NCBI GenBank assembly: GCA_021202465.1
Contig: JAJQCZ010000017.1
Span: forward strand, 1-34,392
Reading direction: 5' to 3'
DNA from: Lachnospiraceae bacterium
Lineage (GTDB): Bacteria; Bacillota; Clostridia; Lachnospirales; Lachnospiraceae
Length of the DNA stretch: 34,392 nt
Below the pieces are notes generated by a model. The model did no database searches, was not told the DNA's origin, and saw only the letters and a program-made list of their open reading frames with translations. Within the stretch, counting starts at the first letter, position 1, and the number at the start of each line of letters is the position of its first letter. Made by a program: the position numbers and the translations under genes. Below are positions 1 through 8,072 of the stretch, one piece after another.

Positions 1-148
1 GGTTTTTTTCATAAAACTAACGCCATTTTTAAAGCTGGATACCAAAGTCAGGTAGTAAGCCATTTCCCGGTGGCTGTCAAGGAGCGGCCGGTTCAGAGAT
101 TTTCAGTTTTGTATCCCCAAAAAAGAATTGTTCCGGGCAAAAGAAAAC

Positions 149-177
149 TCCCCGCAACGCAAAAAATATGATACAAT
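149..177 (+). promoter_or_regulatory. Putative sigma-A promoter of the AAA+ gene
   Basis: An extended -10 element (TGATACAAT, with TACAAT at 172-177) lies about 100 bases before the start at 280. The -35 position (149-154) is poor, so recognition would rely on the TG extension. The rest of 1-279 holds no gene I can support. Confidence 0.45.
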
Positions 178-279
178 GTTCGGGATATTGCACCTGTGCT
201 CATATTTTCGGCGCCTGCCGCCGCAAAGTCCCTGCGCTCAGGATACGCGAATTCTATTACACACTGAGGAGAACGCATC

Positions 280-1767
280 ATGCCGGTCTTTGACTTCAAC
301 CATACGCCAGACACCCCTTCTGCCCCCGCTGCATGCACATATACCGTCTTTTATTCCAGCGAGGACAGTGCCAGCCCGGAGAAACCCATGCTGATCCTGG
401 ACAACCGCGCCCGGGCCTGGGCGCATCACTCCTGCGGCGTCTTTACGAATCCCAGGGATCAGACCGCCTTTGAATTCGAGCTGGAGGAAGGGAGCCGCAC
501 GACCGATATCCTGCAGATCGACGCCCGTTTTGTCAGCCTGCTCCGCTGGCTGGGGGAAAACCGCATCCATGTACGTCTGTCCGGTGAGAACCGGCCGGAG
601 GGCTACGCCGTCTACCGGATCCGTGAGATCGCCTTCGTCGGCAGTGGCAAGCTCTCCGCCGAGGACGGTTTCCTGCAGTTCATGATCGAACGTCTCCTGG
701 CCAGCAGCGCGCCGCCACAGGAAGAGACGGACGAGGAAGAAGCCGCAGGCGGTGACGATATGAAGCTGACCAGCCTCCAGAGCATCACCGACTTCATGAC
801 CTGCGCCGGCCGGACCATGCCCGACAACATCCGGCTCTGGGCAAGACGGAATCTGGCCGTCGCCCGCTCCCATGAGGTCTCGCCGGAGGAACGCCGTCAC
901 GCGCAGCGCGCTCTTTCCACGATGATGAACATCCAGTGGAAAAACAACTATTTTGAAGCCATCGATCCCACCGAGGCGCGCCGCATCCTCGACGAGGAGC
1001 TCTACGGCATGGAGAAGGTCAAGCAGCGGATCATTGAGACCGTCATTCAGATCAACCGCACTCATACCCTCCCGGCCTACGGCCTCCTGCTGGTGGGACC
1101 CGCCGGTACGGGGAAATCACAGATTGCCTACGCTGTGGCGCGCATCCTCAAGCTCCCCTGGACGACACTGGATATGAGTTCCATTCATGACCCGGAACAG
1201 CTCACCGGCAGCTCGCGGATCTATACCAACGCCAAACCCGGCATCATCATGGAAGCCTTCGCCATGGCCGGGGAATCCAACCTCGTGTTCATCATCAACG
1301 AGCTGGACAAGGCCTCGGCGGGCAAGGGAAACGGCAACCCGGCCGATGTTCTCCTGACGCTCCTGGACAACCTGGGCTTCACGGACAACTACATCGAATG
1401 CACCATCCCGACCGGGGGTGTCTACCCGATCGCCACGGCCAACGACAAGAGCCAGATCAGCGCGCCGCTGATGTCCCGCTTTGCCGTCATTGATATCCCG
1501 GACTATACCCTGGAGGAGAAGAAGATCATCTTCGCCCGTTTTGCCCTGCCGAAGGTGCTGAAAAGAATGGGCGTCCGTCCGGACGAATGTATCGTGCCGG
1601 AGGACGCCCTGCAGGCTGTCGCCGAATTATACCAGGATACGACGGGGATCCGGGATCTGGAGCAGGCAGCGGAGCATCTGGCCGCCAACGCCCTCTACCA
1701 GATCGAGGTCGATCATCTCTCCCAGGTTGTCTTCACCCCGGAGAGCGTGCGGGAGCTGTTGGCATAA
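280..1767 (+). CDS. Lon-like AAA+ ATPase lacking a protease domain
   Basis: 495-residue protein. Residues 1-160 form an unrecognised N-terminal region ending in an acidic linker (about 146-160). Residues about 225-475 are an AAA+ module closest in motif style to Lon: the helix before Walker A (LYGMEKVKQR, 241-250), Walker A GPAGTGKS (273-280), sensor 1 ATAND (385-389), arginine finger R400 and sensor 2 TGIRDLEQ (455-462). The chain ends just after the AAA+ lid, where Lon would continue into its Ser-Lys protease domain, so it is probably a remodelling ATPase. Walker B reads VFIINELDK: the usual Mg-coordinating Asp is Asn340 while Glu341 is kept, so hydrolysis may be altered. The start has GAGGAG eight bases upstream. 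It is the only long plus-strand gene and converges on a MATE gene across a terminator. Substrate unknown. Confidence 0.8.
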   Translation: MPVFDFNHTPDTPSAPAACTYTVFYSSEDSASPEKPMLILDNRARAWAHHSCGVFTNPRDQTAFEFELEEGSRTTDILQIDARFVSLLRWLGENRIHVRLSGENRPEGYAVYRIREIAFVGSGKLSAEDGFLQFMIERLLASSAPPQEETDEEEAAGGDDMKLTSLQSITDFMTCAGRTMPDNIRLWARRNLAVARSHEVSPEERRHAQRALSTMMNIQWKNNYFEAIDPTEARRILDEELYGMEKVKQRIIETVIQINRTHTLPAYGLLLVGPAGTGKSQIAYAVARILKLPWTTLDMSSIHDPEQLTGSSRIYTNAKPGIIMEAFAMAGESNLVFIINELDKASAGKGNGNPADVLLTLLDNLGFTDNYIECTIPTGGVYPIATANDKSQISAPLMSRFAVIDIPDYTLEEKKIIFARFALPKVLKRMGVRPDECIVPEDALQAVAELYQDTTGIRDLEQAAEHLAANALYQIEVDHLSQVVFTPESVRELLA

Positions 1768-1858
1768 CACAACTCCCGTTTTATACGCAAAGTCAGGTAA
1801 GGAGTGTTGCAGCCTATGCCTCACCCGGCTCCTGCCGGAGCATCATATCAGCCCATTG

Positions 1859-1903
1859 AAAGCACCGCGCAGAGTCTTCGCAGACTCTGCGCGGTGCTTT
1901 TTT
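1859..1903 (+). terminator. Strong intrinsic terminator of the AAA+ gene
   Basis: A perfect 16-bp stem (1861-1876 with 1883-1898), extended by A-T pairs, has a TTCGCA loop and a T run on the plus strand. It sits between two convergent genes; on the minus strand the following sequence is less T-rich, so it may work both ways but better for the plus-strand gene. Confidence 0.9.
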
Positions 1904-3330
1904 CAGGCTCTGTTTCGACTTGTCTCCAATTGTCTCTGCTCCCGTCCCAGCGTTCGGTAAGTATAGACGATCGTGATCACACAGATTACAAAAGTCAGAC
2001 CATCCGATACCGGCATGGAATAGAGCACACCGTCGAGGCCGAAGAAGCGGGGAAGCAGCAGGGCAAATCCCACACCGAAAATCACTTCACGGGTTAGTGA
2101 AATCGCTGTAGAGGCAAAGGCCTTGCCCAGGGACTGCAGATAGATAAAGGTCCCCTTGTTGATCGTCGCCAGCATCACCAGGCACAGATAGGTGCGGAAG
2201 CATTTGATAGCAAATTCCGTGTAATAAGCGCTCTCATTGGCCGCGCCGAAGAGGGCGATCAGCTGACCGGGGAACAGCTCCACGATGAGCCAGGCAGCCA
2301 CACCCACCACGGCCTCACAGGCCAGCAGCAGCGTGAACAGGCCTTTGGCGCGGTCCGGCCGCTTCGCCCCGATGTTATAACCCACGACGGGAATGCAGCC
2401 GGCCGCCAGACCCACGGCGATGGAGATCACGATCTGGAAGAACTTCATGACAATGCCCACCACCGCCATGGGAATCTGCGCATACTCGGTCTGCGAAAAA
2501 ATCGGATCCAACGCCCCATAGGTACGGATCATATTGTTGACAGCCGCCATGGAAGCGACCAGAGAAATCTGCGACAGGAAACTGGTGACCCCCAGCGGAA
2601 TGAACCGGCGAATCAGCTTCCCGCTCAGGCGGAAGCTGCTCTTCTGCAGGCGGACCGCTTTCATATGGAAGAGATACCAGATCGAGAGCACCGCCGTCAG
2701 AATCTGCCCGGCCACCGTCGCCACGGCCGCGCCCATCATACCCCATTTGCAGACAAAGATGAGAATCGGGTCAAAGATGATGTTCAGCACCGCGCCGGAG
2801 AGCGTCGCCGCCATCGCGAACCGGGGACTGCCGTCCGAGCGGATGATCGGATTCATCGCCTGGCCGAACATATAGGCGGGAAGTCCGATCGTGATGTAGA
2901 TGAAATACTGTCTGGCATAGTAGAAGGTCTCCTCGTTCACGGTCCCGCCGAACAGGGTCAGGATCGGATTCATAAAGAGAAAATACACGGCCACTACGAT
3001 CAGACTGCTGACAATGCAGAGAATAATGGCATTGCCGATGCTGCGATGCGCTCTCTCGTGTTCATCGGCGCCCAGGCAGATGCTGACGTAGGCGCAGGCG
3101 CCGTCGCCGATCATGACGGCGATCGACAGCGCCACGACCGTCAGCGGAAAGACGACCGTATTGGCGGCATTTCCGTAGGAACCCAGATAGGTCGCGTTCG
3201 CGATGAAAATCTGGTCCACGATGTTGTAGAGAGCGGCCACCAGCAGGGAAATGACACAGGGAATCGAATACTTCCGCATCAGTGTTCCCAGCTTCTCCGT
3301 CGCCAGAAATGAATTGCTTTGCTGTTCCAT
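1903..3330 (-). CDS. MATE family multidrug/cation antiporter (copy A)
   Basis: 475-residue polytopic membrane protein with about 12 hydrophobic segments in two similar halves, the pattern of MATE exporters, which use Na+ or H+ gradients to expel organic compounds. Recognisable family-like stretches are ALYNIVDQIFIA near the N-terminus, MNPIIRSDGSPRFAM in the first half and PLGVTSFLSQIS at the start of the second half. It is highly similar along its whole length to the second MATE protein at 8073-9485, so the two are paralogues. The ATG has AGGAGG about 12 bases upstream. It is transcribed alone from a consensus-like promoter at 3479-3507, giving a leader of about 140 nt with two hairpins. Substrate cannot be told from sequence. 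Confidence 0.92.
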   Translation of the reverse strand: MEQQSNSFLATEKLGTLMRKYSIPCVISLLVAALYNIVDQIFIANATYLGSYGNAANTVVFPLTVVALSIAVMIGDGACAYVSICLGADEHERAHRSIGNAIILCIVSSLIVVAVYFLFMNPILTLFGGTVNEETFYYARQYFIYITIGLPAYMFGQAMNPIIRSDGSPRFAMAATLSGAVLNIIFDPILIFVCKWGMMGAAVATVAGQILTAVLSIWYLFHMKAVRLQKSSFRLSGKLIRRFIPLGVTSFLSQISLVASMAAVNNMIRTYGALDPIFSQTEYAQIPMAVVGIVMKFFQIVISIAVGLAAGCIPVVGYNIGAKRPDRAKGLFTLLLACEAVVGVAAWLIVELFPGQLIALFGAANESAYYTEFAIKCFRTYLCLVMLATINKGTFIYLQSLGKAFASTAISLTREVIFGVGFALLLPRFFGLDGVLYSMPVSDGLTFVICVITIVYTYRTLGREQRQLETSRNRA

Positions 3331-3427
3331 GATATTGTAAAACCTCCTGTGAAAATACAGACGTCCTGTCCTGCCGGACTGTCTCTCCGGCAGAAAACAG
3401 ACGAACTTGCCATAGAAAACGAAGAAA

Positions 3428-3455
3428 CGCGTAAATCCGAATCCGGATTTACGCG
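3428..3455 (-). terminator. Leader hairpin of MATE gene A (possible attenuator)
   Basis: A perfect 12-bp inverted repeat (3428-3439 with 3444-3455, 4-nt loop) lies downstream of the promoter at 3479-3507 and upstream of the MATE start. The minus-strand continuation is T-rich but interrupted (TTTCTTCGTTTTC). It could end pspA read-through and also attenuate the MATE transcript. A second stem (CTGCCGG/CCGGCAG) follows at about 3372-3394. Confidence 0.55.
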
Positions 3456-3478
3456 CTTCTGCTACTCGATCAGCCAGT

Positions 3479-3507
3479 ATTTTAAACCAGTTTTATTTTG
3501 TTGTCAA
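3479..3507 (-). promoter_or_regulatory. Sigma-A promoter of MATE gene A
   Basis: Minus strand shows TTGACA (3502-3507), a 17-base spacer and TAAAAT (3479-3484). It lies in the gap after pspA, so the MATE gene has its own promoter. Confidence 0.8.
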
Positions 3508-3550
3508 ACGATTTTTTTACTTCAATCCGGACAGGGCACTCGCCACCCCG

Positions 3551-4231
3551 TTACATTCCCAGCTCTTCCTTCAGCTTCGCCAGCGCCTCGTCGGTGGCGA
3601 CAGAACCGCCGGAGGCATATTTCGTCTCCAGATCCTTCTCCTCCTCGGCATCGGTGTTCCGGTTCAGGTTCTCCAGAGCCTCCGCCTCCGCGAGCTGCTT
3701 GCCGGCCTTCTCTTCCATGCGGGCGAAGGCGTCGAACGCGCTCCGATCCACGGCTTTGTCCGTCATCTGCGCGGCAGCCTTCGTCGCTTTGGCCGTGACA
3801 GCCATGGCCTTGATCTGAGAGGCCTTGTTCTCCATCTCCTTGATTTCTTCTTCCATCTCGCGAAGCTTGGCGCGCAGCTTATCTGACGCAGCCTTTGCGC
3901 TGCCGTAGATTTCCTGCTGCTTCGTGGCCCGCGTCCTGTAATCGTTCTCCTTCTCCAGAGCTTTCCGGGCATCGTCCTCATTCCCCGCCTTCAGGGCGCT
4001 GGCCGCGATTCCATGCCACTTATCCGCCTCACTGTTCAGGCGCTCCAGCTCCTTCTTGGCCACGGACTCATTGGCCAGCACGGAAAGAGACTCTTTCTTC
4101 ACCTTCGCGTATTCCACCTTCGCATCCGCGATGGTCTGATCGACGATCTTCTCCGGATCCTCAAAACGATCCAGCAGCTCGTTGATGTTTGCCTTTGCGA
4201 TGGTCGCCATGCGCTCAAAAATACCTGCCAT
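3551..4231 (-). CDS. pspA: PspA/IM30 family membrane-stress protein
   Basis: 226-residue protein, nearly all alpha-helical and highly charged, typical of the PspA/IM30/LiaH family, peripheral proteins that oligomerise on stressed membranes. It begins MAGIFERMATIAKANINELL, the short amphipathic N-terminal helix that binds lipid, followed by long coiled coils (about residues 25-185) rich in Glu, Lys and Ala, and ends in a short acidic tail. A longer frame begins at 4276, but the ATG at 4231 has GGAGG nine bases upstream and matches the family N-terminus. The upstream neighbour in the same direction is a Gly-rich membrane protein with a TPM-like domain, separated by a terminator-like hairpin, so the two may be co-regulated rather than strictly one transcript. 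A small inverted repeat (TTGTT/AACAA, 4261-4276) lies ahead of it. Confidence 0.9.
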   Translation of the reverse strand: MAGIFERMATIAKANINELLDRFEDPEKIVDQTIADAKVEYAKVKKESLSVLANESVAKKELERLNSEADKWHGIAASALKAGNEDDARKALEKENDYRTRATKQQEIYGSAKAASDKLRAKLREMEEEIKEMENKASQIKAMAVTAKATKAAAQMTDKAVDRSAFDAFARMEEKAGKQLAEAEALENLNRNTDAEEEKDLETKYASGGSVATDEALAKLKEELGM

Positions 4232-4335
4232 TTGTTGTTCCCTCCTGTGATAGTTCTTTTTTGTTACGAGCAACAAATATAGTAAACGGCTTTATGTCGT
4301 TTCTGTCGCCCTTTTACTCCCTGTTTCTCTGAAAA

Positions 4336-4361
4336 TGTCCCGTAGATATCCGCACGGGACA
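4336..4361 (-). terminator. Terminator after the Gly-rich TPM-like gene
   Basis: An 8-bp stem (4336-4343 with 4354-4361) lies just past the stop at 4374 and is followed on the minus strand by TTTC. The T tract is short, so efficiency may be partial. Confidence 0.6.
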
Positions 4362-4373
4362 CTCTCAGAATCC

Positions 4374-5528
4374 TCATTCATCCGTATACTTGTGAATCAG
4401 GTCCTCATCCTCCGGCGAATTCTCCGTGGAACCGACCGGAGTATTCAGGATGCGCCGCATCTCTTCCGCCTCCTGACGCTTCTGCTCGGCGATCTTGAAC
4501 AGGATCAGGCCTGCCGCCATCACGATCAGAATAACGACACTCAGTACCACATACAGCGTCGCTGACCGGGCGTTTCCGGCGGCATCCTCCATGATCGTAT
4601 CCGCCGAAGCGGTAAATATTTTAGCAAAATATTCCTCATCGGACAGGGACATATCGGTGTAATAGTAATCCGCGTTGTCCAGGAAGATGCCCCGCGCATC
4701 CGAGTCGATCACGCTGTCCGCCGAAACCCCCGTATACAGGAAGGTCACATAGCGGCTGGTCTCGTACTCCATGAAGACGAAGATCATATGTCCTTCGTCC
4801 GAGAAGAGGGAATCATACAGCGTTTCCAGGTATTCCTCCGCCTCGTCATCGGTGATGTCTCCGCCCTGCCCACCGAGATTGTCACAGATCAACAGATAGG
4901 TCTGTACCCCGGTCTTGTCATAAAAATAATCAATGGCATCCTCCACGGTACCGGTATTTGTGATCCAGCCCAGCTCATCCTCCAGCACCTGATCCGTGCT
5001 GACGCAGGCATCCGCCCCCAGCTTCTCGCGGGTCACAGTGTTCGCCGCCGCTGACCGGGCACGGGCCGCAGAGAACAGGAGCGCAATGACAACAATGACC
5101 ATGATCACACACAGGACCTTGTACCATCCCGGGATGCCCTTCTTCCGCTGCTTCTCTTTGCGTTCCGTCTGACGGCTCTCCCGATATTCCGTTCTGCCGG
5201 AATTTCCGCCTCCATTCACATAAACTGTTCTCGGTCCGAAGATCGGCCAGAAGAAAACTCCGCTTCGCCGTCTTCTCGGCGGCGGCGGTTCCATACCGCC
5301 CCATCCTCTTCCATAGCCGGGGCCTCCGCCTCCCGGCGGCCTCCCGCCGCCCGGGCCGAATCCACCGGGGCCGAAGCCTCCCCCTCCTCCGAAGGACGAG
5401 CCGCCGCCCCGTCCGGGAGAAGAGCCTCCTCCGCGTGAACTGCCCGAAGAGCGGCCGCTGGAGAATCCGCGGCCTCCGCCGCGGCTCATTCCGCCGCCAC
5501 CGCCTCCGCTGCTGCCTCCTCTTCCCAT
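4374..5528 (-). CDS. Gly-rich two-TM protein with TPM-like extracytoplasmic domain
   Basis: 384 residues. Residues 1-75 are a low-complexity Gly/Ser/Arg tail; 83-90 are basic. A transmembrane helix runs at about 134-153, an extracytoplasmic domain at about 160-318, and a second helix at about 323-345, with an acidic cytoplasmic tail. The middle domain (TGVQTYLLICDNLGG near 205-219, then a repeated TFLYTG-like strand) resembles the TPM/TLP18.3-Psb32-MOLO fold, but I infer this from pattern and layout only. The start has GGGAGG six bases upstream. It lies directly upstream of pspA in the same direction; TPM-like proteins near PspA are common, which suggests envelope maintenance. It has an unusually long, structured leader (5561-5772). 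Alternative: an unrelated membrane-anchored protein. Confidence 0.75.
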   Translation of the reverse strand: MGRGGSSGGGGGGMSRGGGRGFSSGRSSGSSRGGGSSPGRGGGSSFGGGGGFGPGGFGPGGGRPPGGGGPGYGRGWGGMEPPPPRRRRSGVFFWPIFGPRTVYVNGGGNSGRTEYRESRQTERKEKQRKKGIPGWYKVLCVIMVIVVIALLFSAARARSAAANTVTREKLGADACVSTDQVLEDELGWITNTGTVEDAIDYFYDKTGVQTYLLICDNLGGQGGDITDDEAEEYLETLYDSLFSDEGHMIFVFMEYETSRYVTFLYTGVSADSVIDSDARGIFLDNADYYYTDMSLSDEEYFAKIFTASADTIMEDAAGNARSATLYVVLSVVILIVMAAGLILFKIAEQKRQEAEEMRRILNTPVGSTENSPEDEDLIHKYTDE

Positions 5529-5560
5529 ACTGTACCTCCCGCTGGTTTTCCAAGGAACCT

Positions 5561-5772
5561 ATGATACTACGGATTGCCTCAAAGAGCGCCCTGTGGGTGT
5601 CCGCGCTTCACGCTCTCGCAATCCTAAAACATTCGTAATCCGCGCAATTTTTTATTAAAATTGCGCTACTTACTCATGTTTTGGCGGGTCGTAAAGTCAT
5701 GAATCGGACCGCACACCCGAAGGGCGTACCTTGTGTAAGCGCTCCGTTCATGACTTTCGACCCTGGTATCAT
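5561..5772 (-). repeat. Three-hairpin palindromic element, likely transcribed leader
   Basis: The stretch is bounded by an inverted ATGATAC (5561-5567) and GTATCAT (5766-5772). Inside, read on the minus strand, are a long imperfect hairpin (5686-5707 with 5744-5763, with a smaller GC-rich hairpin inside), an AT-loop hairpin with GCGCAATTTT arms (5642-5651 with 5657-5666) and a hairpin closed by GGATTGC/GCAATCC (5571-5577 with 5618-5624). A promoter-like -10 at 5774-5779 would start a transcript almost exactly at its edge. It may be a structured RNA leader of the TPM-like gene or a dispersed palindromic repeat of the genome. It fills most of the 370-base gap 5529-5898. Confidence 0.65.
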
Positions 5773-5773
5773 C

Positions 5774-5802
5774 ATCATATCACAGATTATGCTAAAGCAA
5801 AA
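5774..5802 (-). promoter_or_regulatory. Putative promoter of the TPM-like gene
   Basis: Minus strand reads TGATATGAT (extended -10, TATGAT at 5774-5779) with a weak TTTTGC at the -35 place, 17 bases upstream. Transcription would start near 5767, at the boundary of the palindromic element. Confidence 0.45.
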
Positions 5803-5842
5803 GAAAAGTTTTTCGGAAATTTTCAGAAACAAATACAAAGAA

Positions 5843-5867
5843 GAGAGATACCAGACCGATATCTCTC
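5843..5867 (-). terminator. Terminator of the accessory operon
   Basis: An 8-bp stem (GAGAGATA arms, 5843-5850 with 5860-5867, 9-nt loop) followed on the minus strand by TTCTTTG, about 30 bases past the SDR stop. It marks the end of the run that begins at 12922. Confidence 0.65.
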
Positions 5868-5898
5868 AAAATCCCCTTGTCTTATCTGTTCCCGGATA

Positions 5899-6675
5899 TC
5901 ACACCAGGCTGAGTCCCCCACTCAGATCCAGGACGGTTCCGGTAATATACGACGTCTCCTCGCTGGCAAGGAAACAGATCGCCTGCGCCAGATCCTCCGG
6001 CGTTCCCAGTCTTCCCATCGGGATGTATGGCAGGAAGGTCGACGTATCCTTAAACGCGGGATTCTGCGCGGCTCCGCGATTTATGAGACGCGTGATCACT
6101 CCTTTCTGAATACAGTTCACGGTGATTTTCTCCGACGCCAGTCTGGCAGCGCAGTTTTTCGTCAGCGAGAGAACCGCACCTTTCGCGACCGCATTGGTAA
6201 AGCTTTCCAGCTTTCCACCCCGGACACCCTCGACGGTCGTCATGAAGATCACACGCGGATGCCTGCTTTGGCGCAGATAAGGCAGCGCACACTTCAGCAT
6301 CGTATAGCTCCCCCCGAGCAGATGCCCGACCTCGCTCAGCAAGGTGTCCGTGTCCACGGTATCCAGGCTGTCCTCGAATCCGTCTCCCCCCGTATTGCTG
6401 ATGATGGCATCAATGGCGCCGTACTCCTCAAAGATCCGGCGATATACTTCTTCCTCCGCCACCGGCGGCGTCTGGGCGCTCCCGTCCTGAACGGCCGTGC
6501 ACTTTCCCGGATATCCGCCCGCCTCAATCTCTGCGATCAGATCCCGGGCCTGTTCCGGCTGATGCGTCATCATCACGACGTTCATCCCGCCCTGGCACAG
6601 AGCCCTGACCGCCGATGCGCCGTCTCCGCCGCTGGCTCCCGAGAAGACACAGGTACGTCCCTGTAAAGTCTGCAT
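5899..6675 (-). CDS. SDR-family oxidoreductase-like protein, catalytic Tyr replaced
   Basis: 258 residues with a classical short-chain dehydrogenase fold: cofactor loop SGASGGDG (12-19), ISNTGG (92-97) in place of NNAG, and a C-terminal segment GRLGTPEDLAQAICFLAS that is typical of the family. In the catalytic region the usual Ser falls on Thr (TT, 146-147) and YxxxK reads N161-AVA-K165, so the tyrosine acid/base is missing while the lysine remains. It may use another residue, bind cofactor without turnover, or perform a different reaction. The ATG at 6675 has GGAG eight bases upstream; a GTG three codons earlier overlaps that site and is less likely. It is the last gene of the operon, 42 bases after the hydrolase. 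Confidence 0.85.
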   Translation of the reverse strand: MQTLQGRTCVFSGASGGDGASAVRALCQGGMNVVMMTHQPEQARDLIAEIEAGGYPGKCTAVQDGSAQTPPVAEEEVYRRIFEEYGAIDAIISNTGGDGFEDSLDTVDTDTLLSEVGHLLGGSYTMLKCALPYLRQSRHPRVIFMTTVEGVRGGKLESFTNAVAKGAVLSLTKNCAARLASEKITVNCIQKGVITRLINRGAAQNPAFKDTSTFLPYIPMGRLGTPEDLAQAICFLASEETSYITGTVLDLSGGLSLV

Positions 6676-6717
6676 ACTGTTCACTCCTTTTTCCGATTCT
6701 CTCCTTCAGAGCCGGTT

Positions 6718-8010
6718 TCAGGCAAATCTTTTCATCCATCCGGCCATGAAATCATAGAGAGCTCTTTCCGTATCACCGAATTCTCCCGGGAACTTTTCCG
6801 CCTCCCGGTTGGGTGTAAATACATGAGATGCCCCCTGCACAAAGGCGATCGTCTTGTCCTTCATCGCCGCGCGCTGATAGATCATTTCCGAAGCCAGATA
6901 TTCATATCCGCCGGTCATTCCCATGATCAGAGTCGGGACAGAGATTCCGTCTATATTGCCGATCGGGGACGCGTAGCCGGATTTCCAGTCCACGCCGACG
7001 ATCTCATCCTCCAGCACTGCGAATTCACCGTTTGTGTGCAGAGCCTGGGAGCTTAAAAATCCTTTGACGGTGTTCTTATTCACGCCCATCCCGTACGTAC
7101 CGGAGAAGCTGCGGTCACACTCCGGGGTGCGCACGCAGCGTATCTGCTCGTGCGTGACCGTCCCGTCTCCATGGACGAGATCATATTCCCCCTTCGTATG
7201 GCTGAGAAGCCCGGTGTCCTCCGGAAGCATCCGGTTATTCGGCTTCGGCTGATCCGCCGCCGTGATAAAGAACGGCTCGTCATCCACATAATTTCCTTCG
7301 CCCTTCCGGATTTTCTCCAGACGCTCCAGCGCCAGCCGAATCAGCTTTTCATTGCGGGCCGCCTGCGCCGCATGATATTTTTTCTTAAACGCTTCACTGT
7401 AGTGAGCGCCGGACGGATCATAGCCATTCTCCGGGCGGAAGATATCATAGGCCGAATCCAGCTTCATGCCGTTTCCCTCTTCCACCACCGCCGGGTCCAT
7501 ACTCAGCAGCGACATCACGCCGTTTCCGTAGTTTGCGTCGATCAGCATCAGGCCGTCGGCCGGTTCCGGTTTTTTCTTCAGGGTGCACTTGTAGATCATC
7601 TCATCTCCCTGATAGATCTCCGGTCCATTCTCCGCGATGCTCTGGTAGGCAGTCATCAGCGTCGCGCCGCCGCTGTGTCCCATCAGGACGATTTTCTCTA
7701 TATCCTCGTTCTGCCGCAGATAGCGGATGCTGCCATCCAGCATCTCCAGCTTCCGGTCGATCTCGCCGCCTTCGAAAGATTCGCACGCCAGGACATGATA
7801 ACCCCGCGCTGCCAGAGCCGGTCCCATCTTAATTCCCATATAATTCTGGTCACAGTGCATGATGACGACTGCGATCTGACTGGTCTCTGTCGGATTAATC
7901 GGCATGTATTCCATCGCATGCACATGTCCATCAATCACAACCAGCGATTCCTGTATCGTTTTGTCTGTTTCCTTCGCAACACTTCCGTCGCGTCCGATTC
8001 TTATGATCAT
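6718..8010 (-). CDS. Alpha/beta hydrolase with large cap insertion
   Basis: 430 residues. A short beta-rich N-terminus leads into an alpha/beta-hydrolase core with nucleophile elbow GHSGG (111-115, Ser113). A long insertion of roughly 200 residues follows, then a strand VPTLIMGMTGG, where the acid is usually found (a Glu lies just after it), and GASH with His396 as the likely catalytic base. It could be an esterase, C-C hydrolase or lactonase; the substrate is not evident. No signal peptide, so cytoplasmic. The ATG at 8010 has GGGAG seven bases upstream; an upstream TTG at 8052 has no such site. It lies between a MATE exporter gene and the SDR gene in the same run. Confidence 0.82.
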   Translation of the reverse strand: MIIRIGRDGSVAKETDKTIQESLVVIDGHVHAMEYMPINPTETSQIAVVIMHCDQNYMGIKMGPALAARGYHVLACESFEGGEIDRKLEMLDGSIRYLRQNEDIEKIVLMGHSGGATLMTAYQSIAENGPEIYQGDEMIYKCTLKKKPEPADGLMLIDANYGNGVMSLLSMDPAVVEEGNGMKLDSAYDIFRPENGYDPSGAHYSEAFKKKYHAAQAARNEKLIRLALERLEKIRKGEGNYVDDEPFFITAADQPKPNNRMLPEDTGLLSHTKGEYDLVHGDGTVTHEQIRCVRTPECDRSFSGTYGMGVNKNTVKGFLSSQALHTNGEFAVLEDEIVGVDWKSGYASPIGNIDGISVPTLIMGMTGGYEYLASEMIYQRAAMKDKTIAFVQGASHVFTPNREAEKFPGEFGDTERALYDFMAGWMKRFA

Positions 8011-8072
8011 ACTGATTCTCCCATCTTTGATGATGCAGGCGTTCCGCCCCAAAGTATATCTTCTATATTCCC

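Noticed and set aside
43-1799. 12-base direct repeat (43-54 and 1788-1799) flanking the AAA+ gene, suggesting an inserted unit
   Set aside because: A shared 12-mer is expected by chance in 34 kb, and there are no terminal inverted repeats or recombinase genes.
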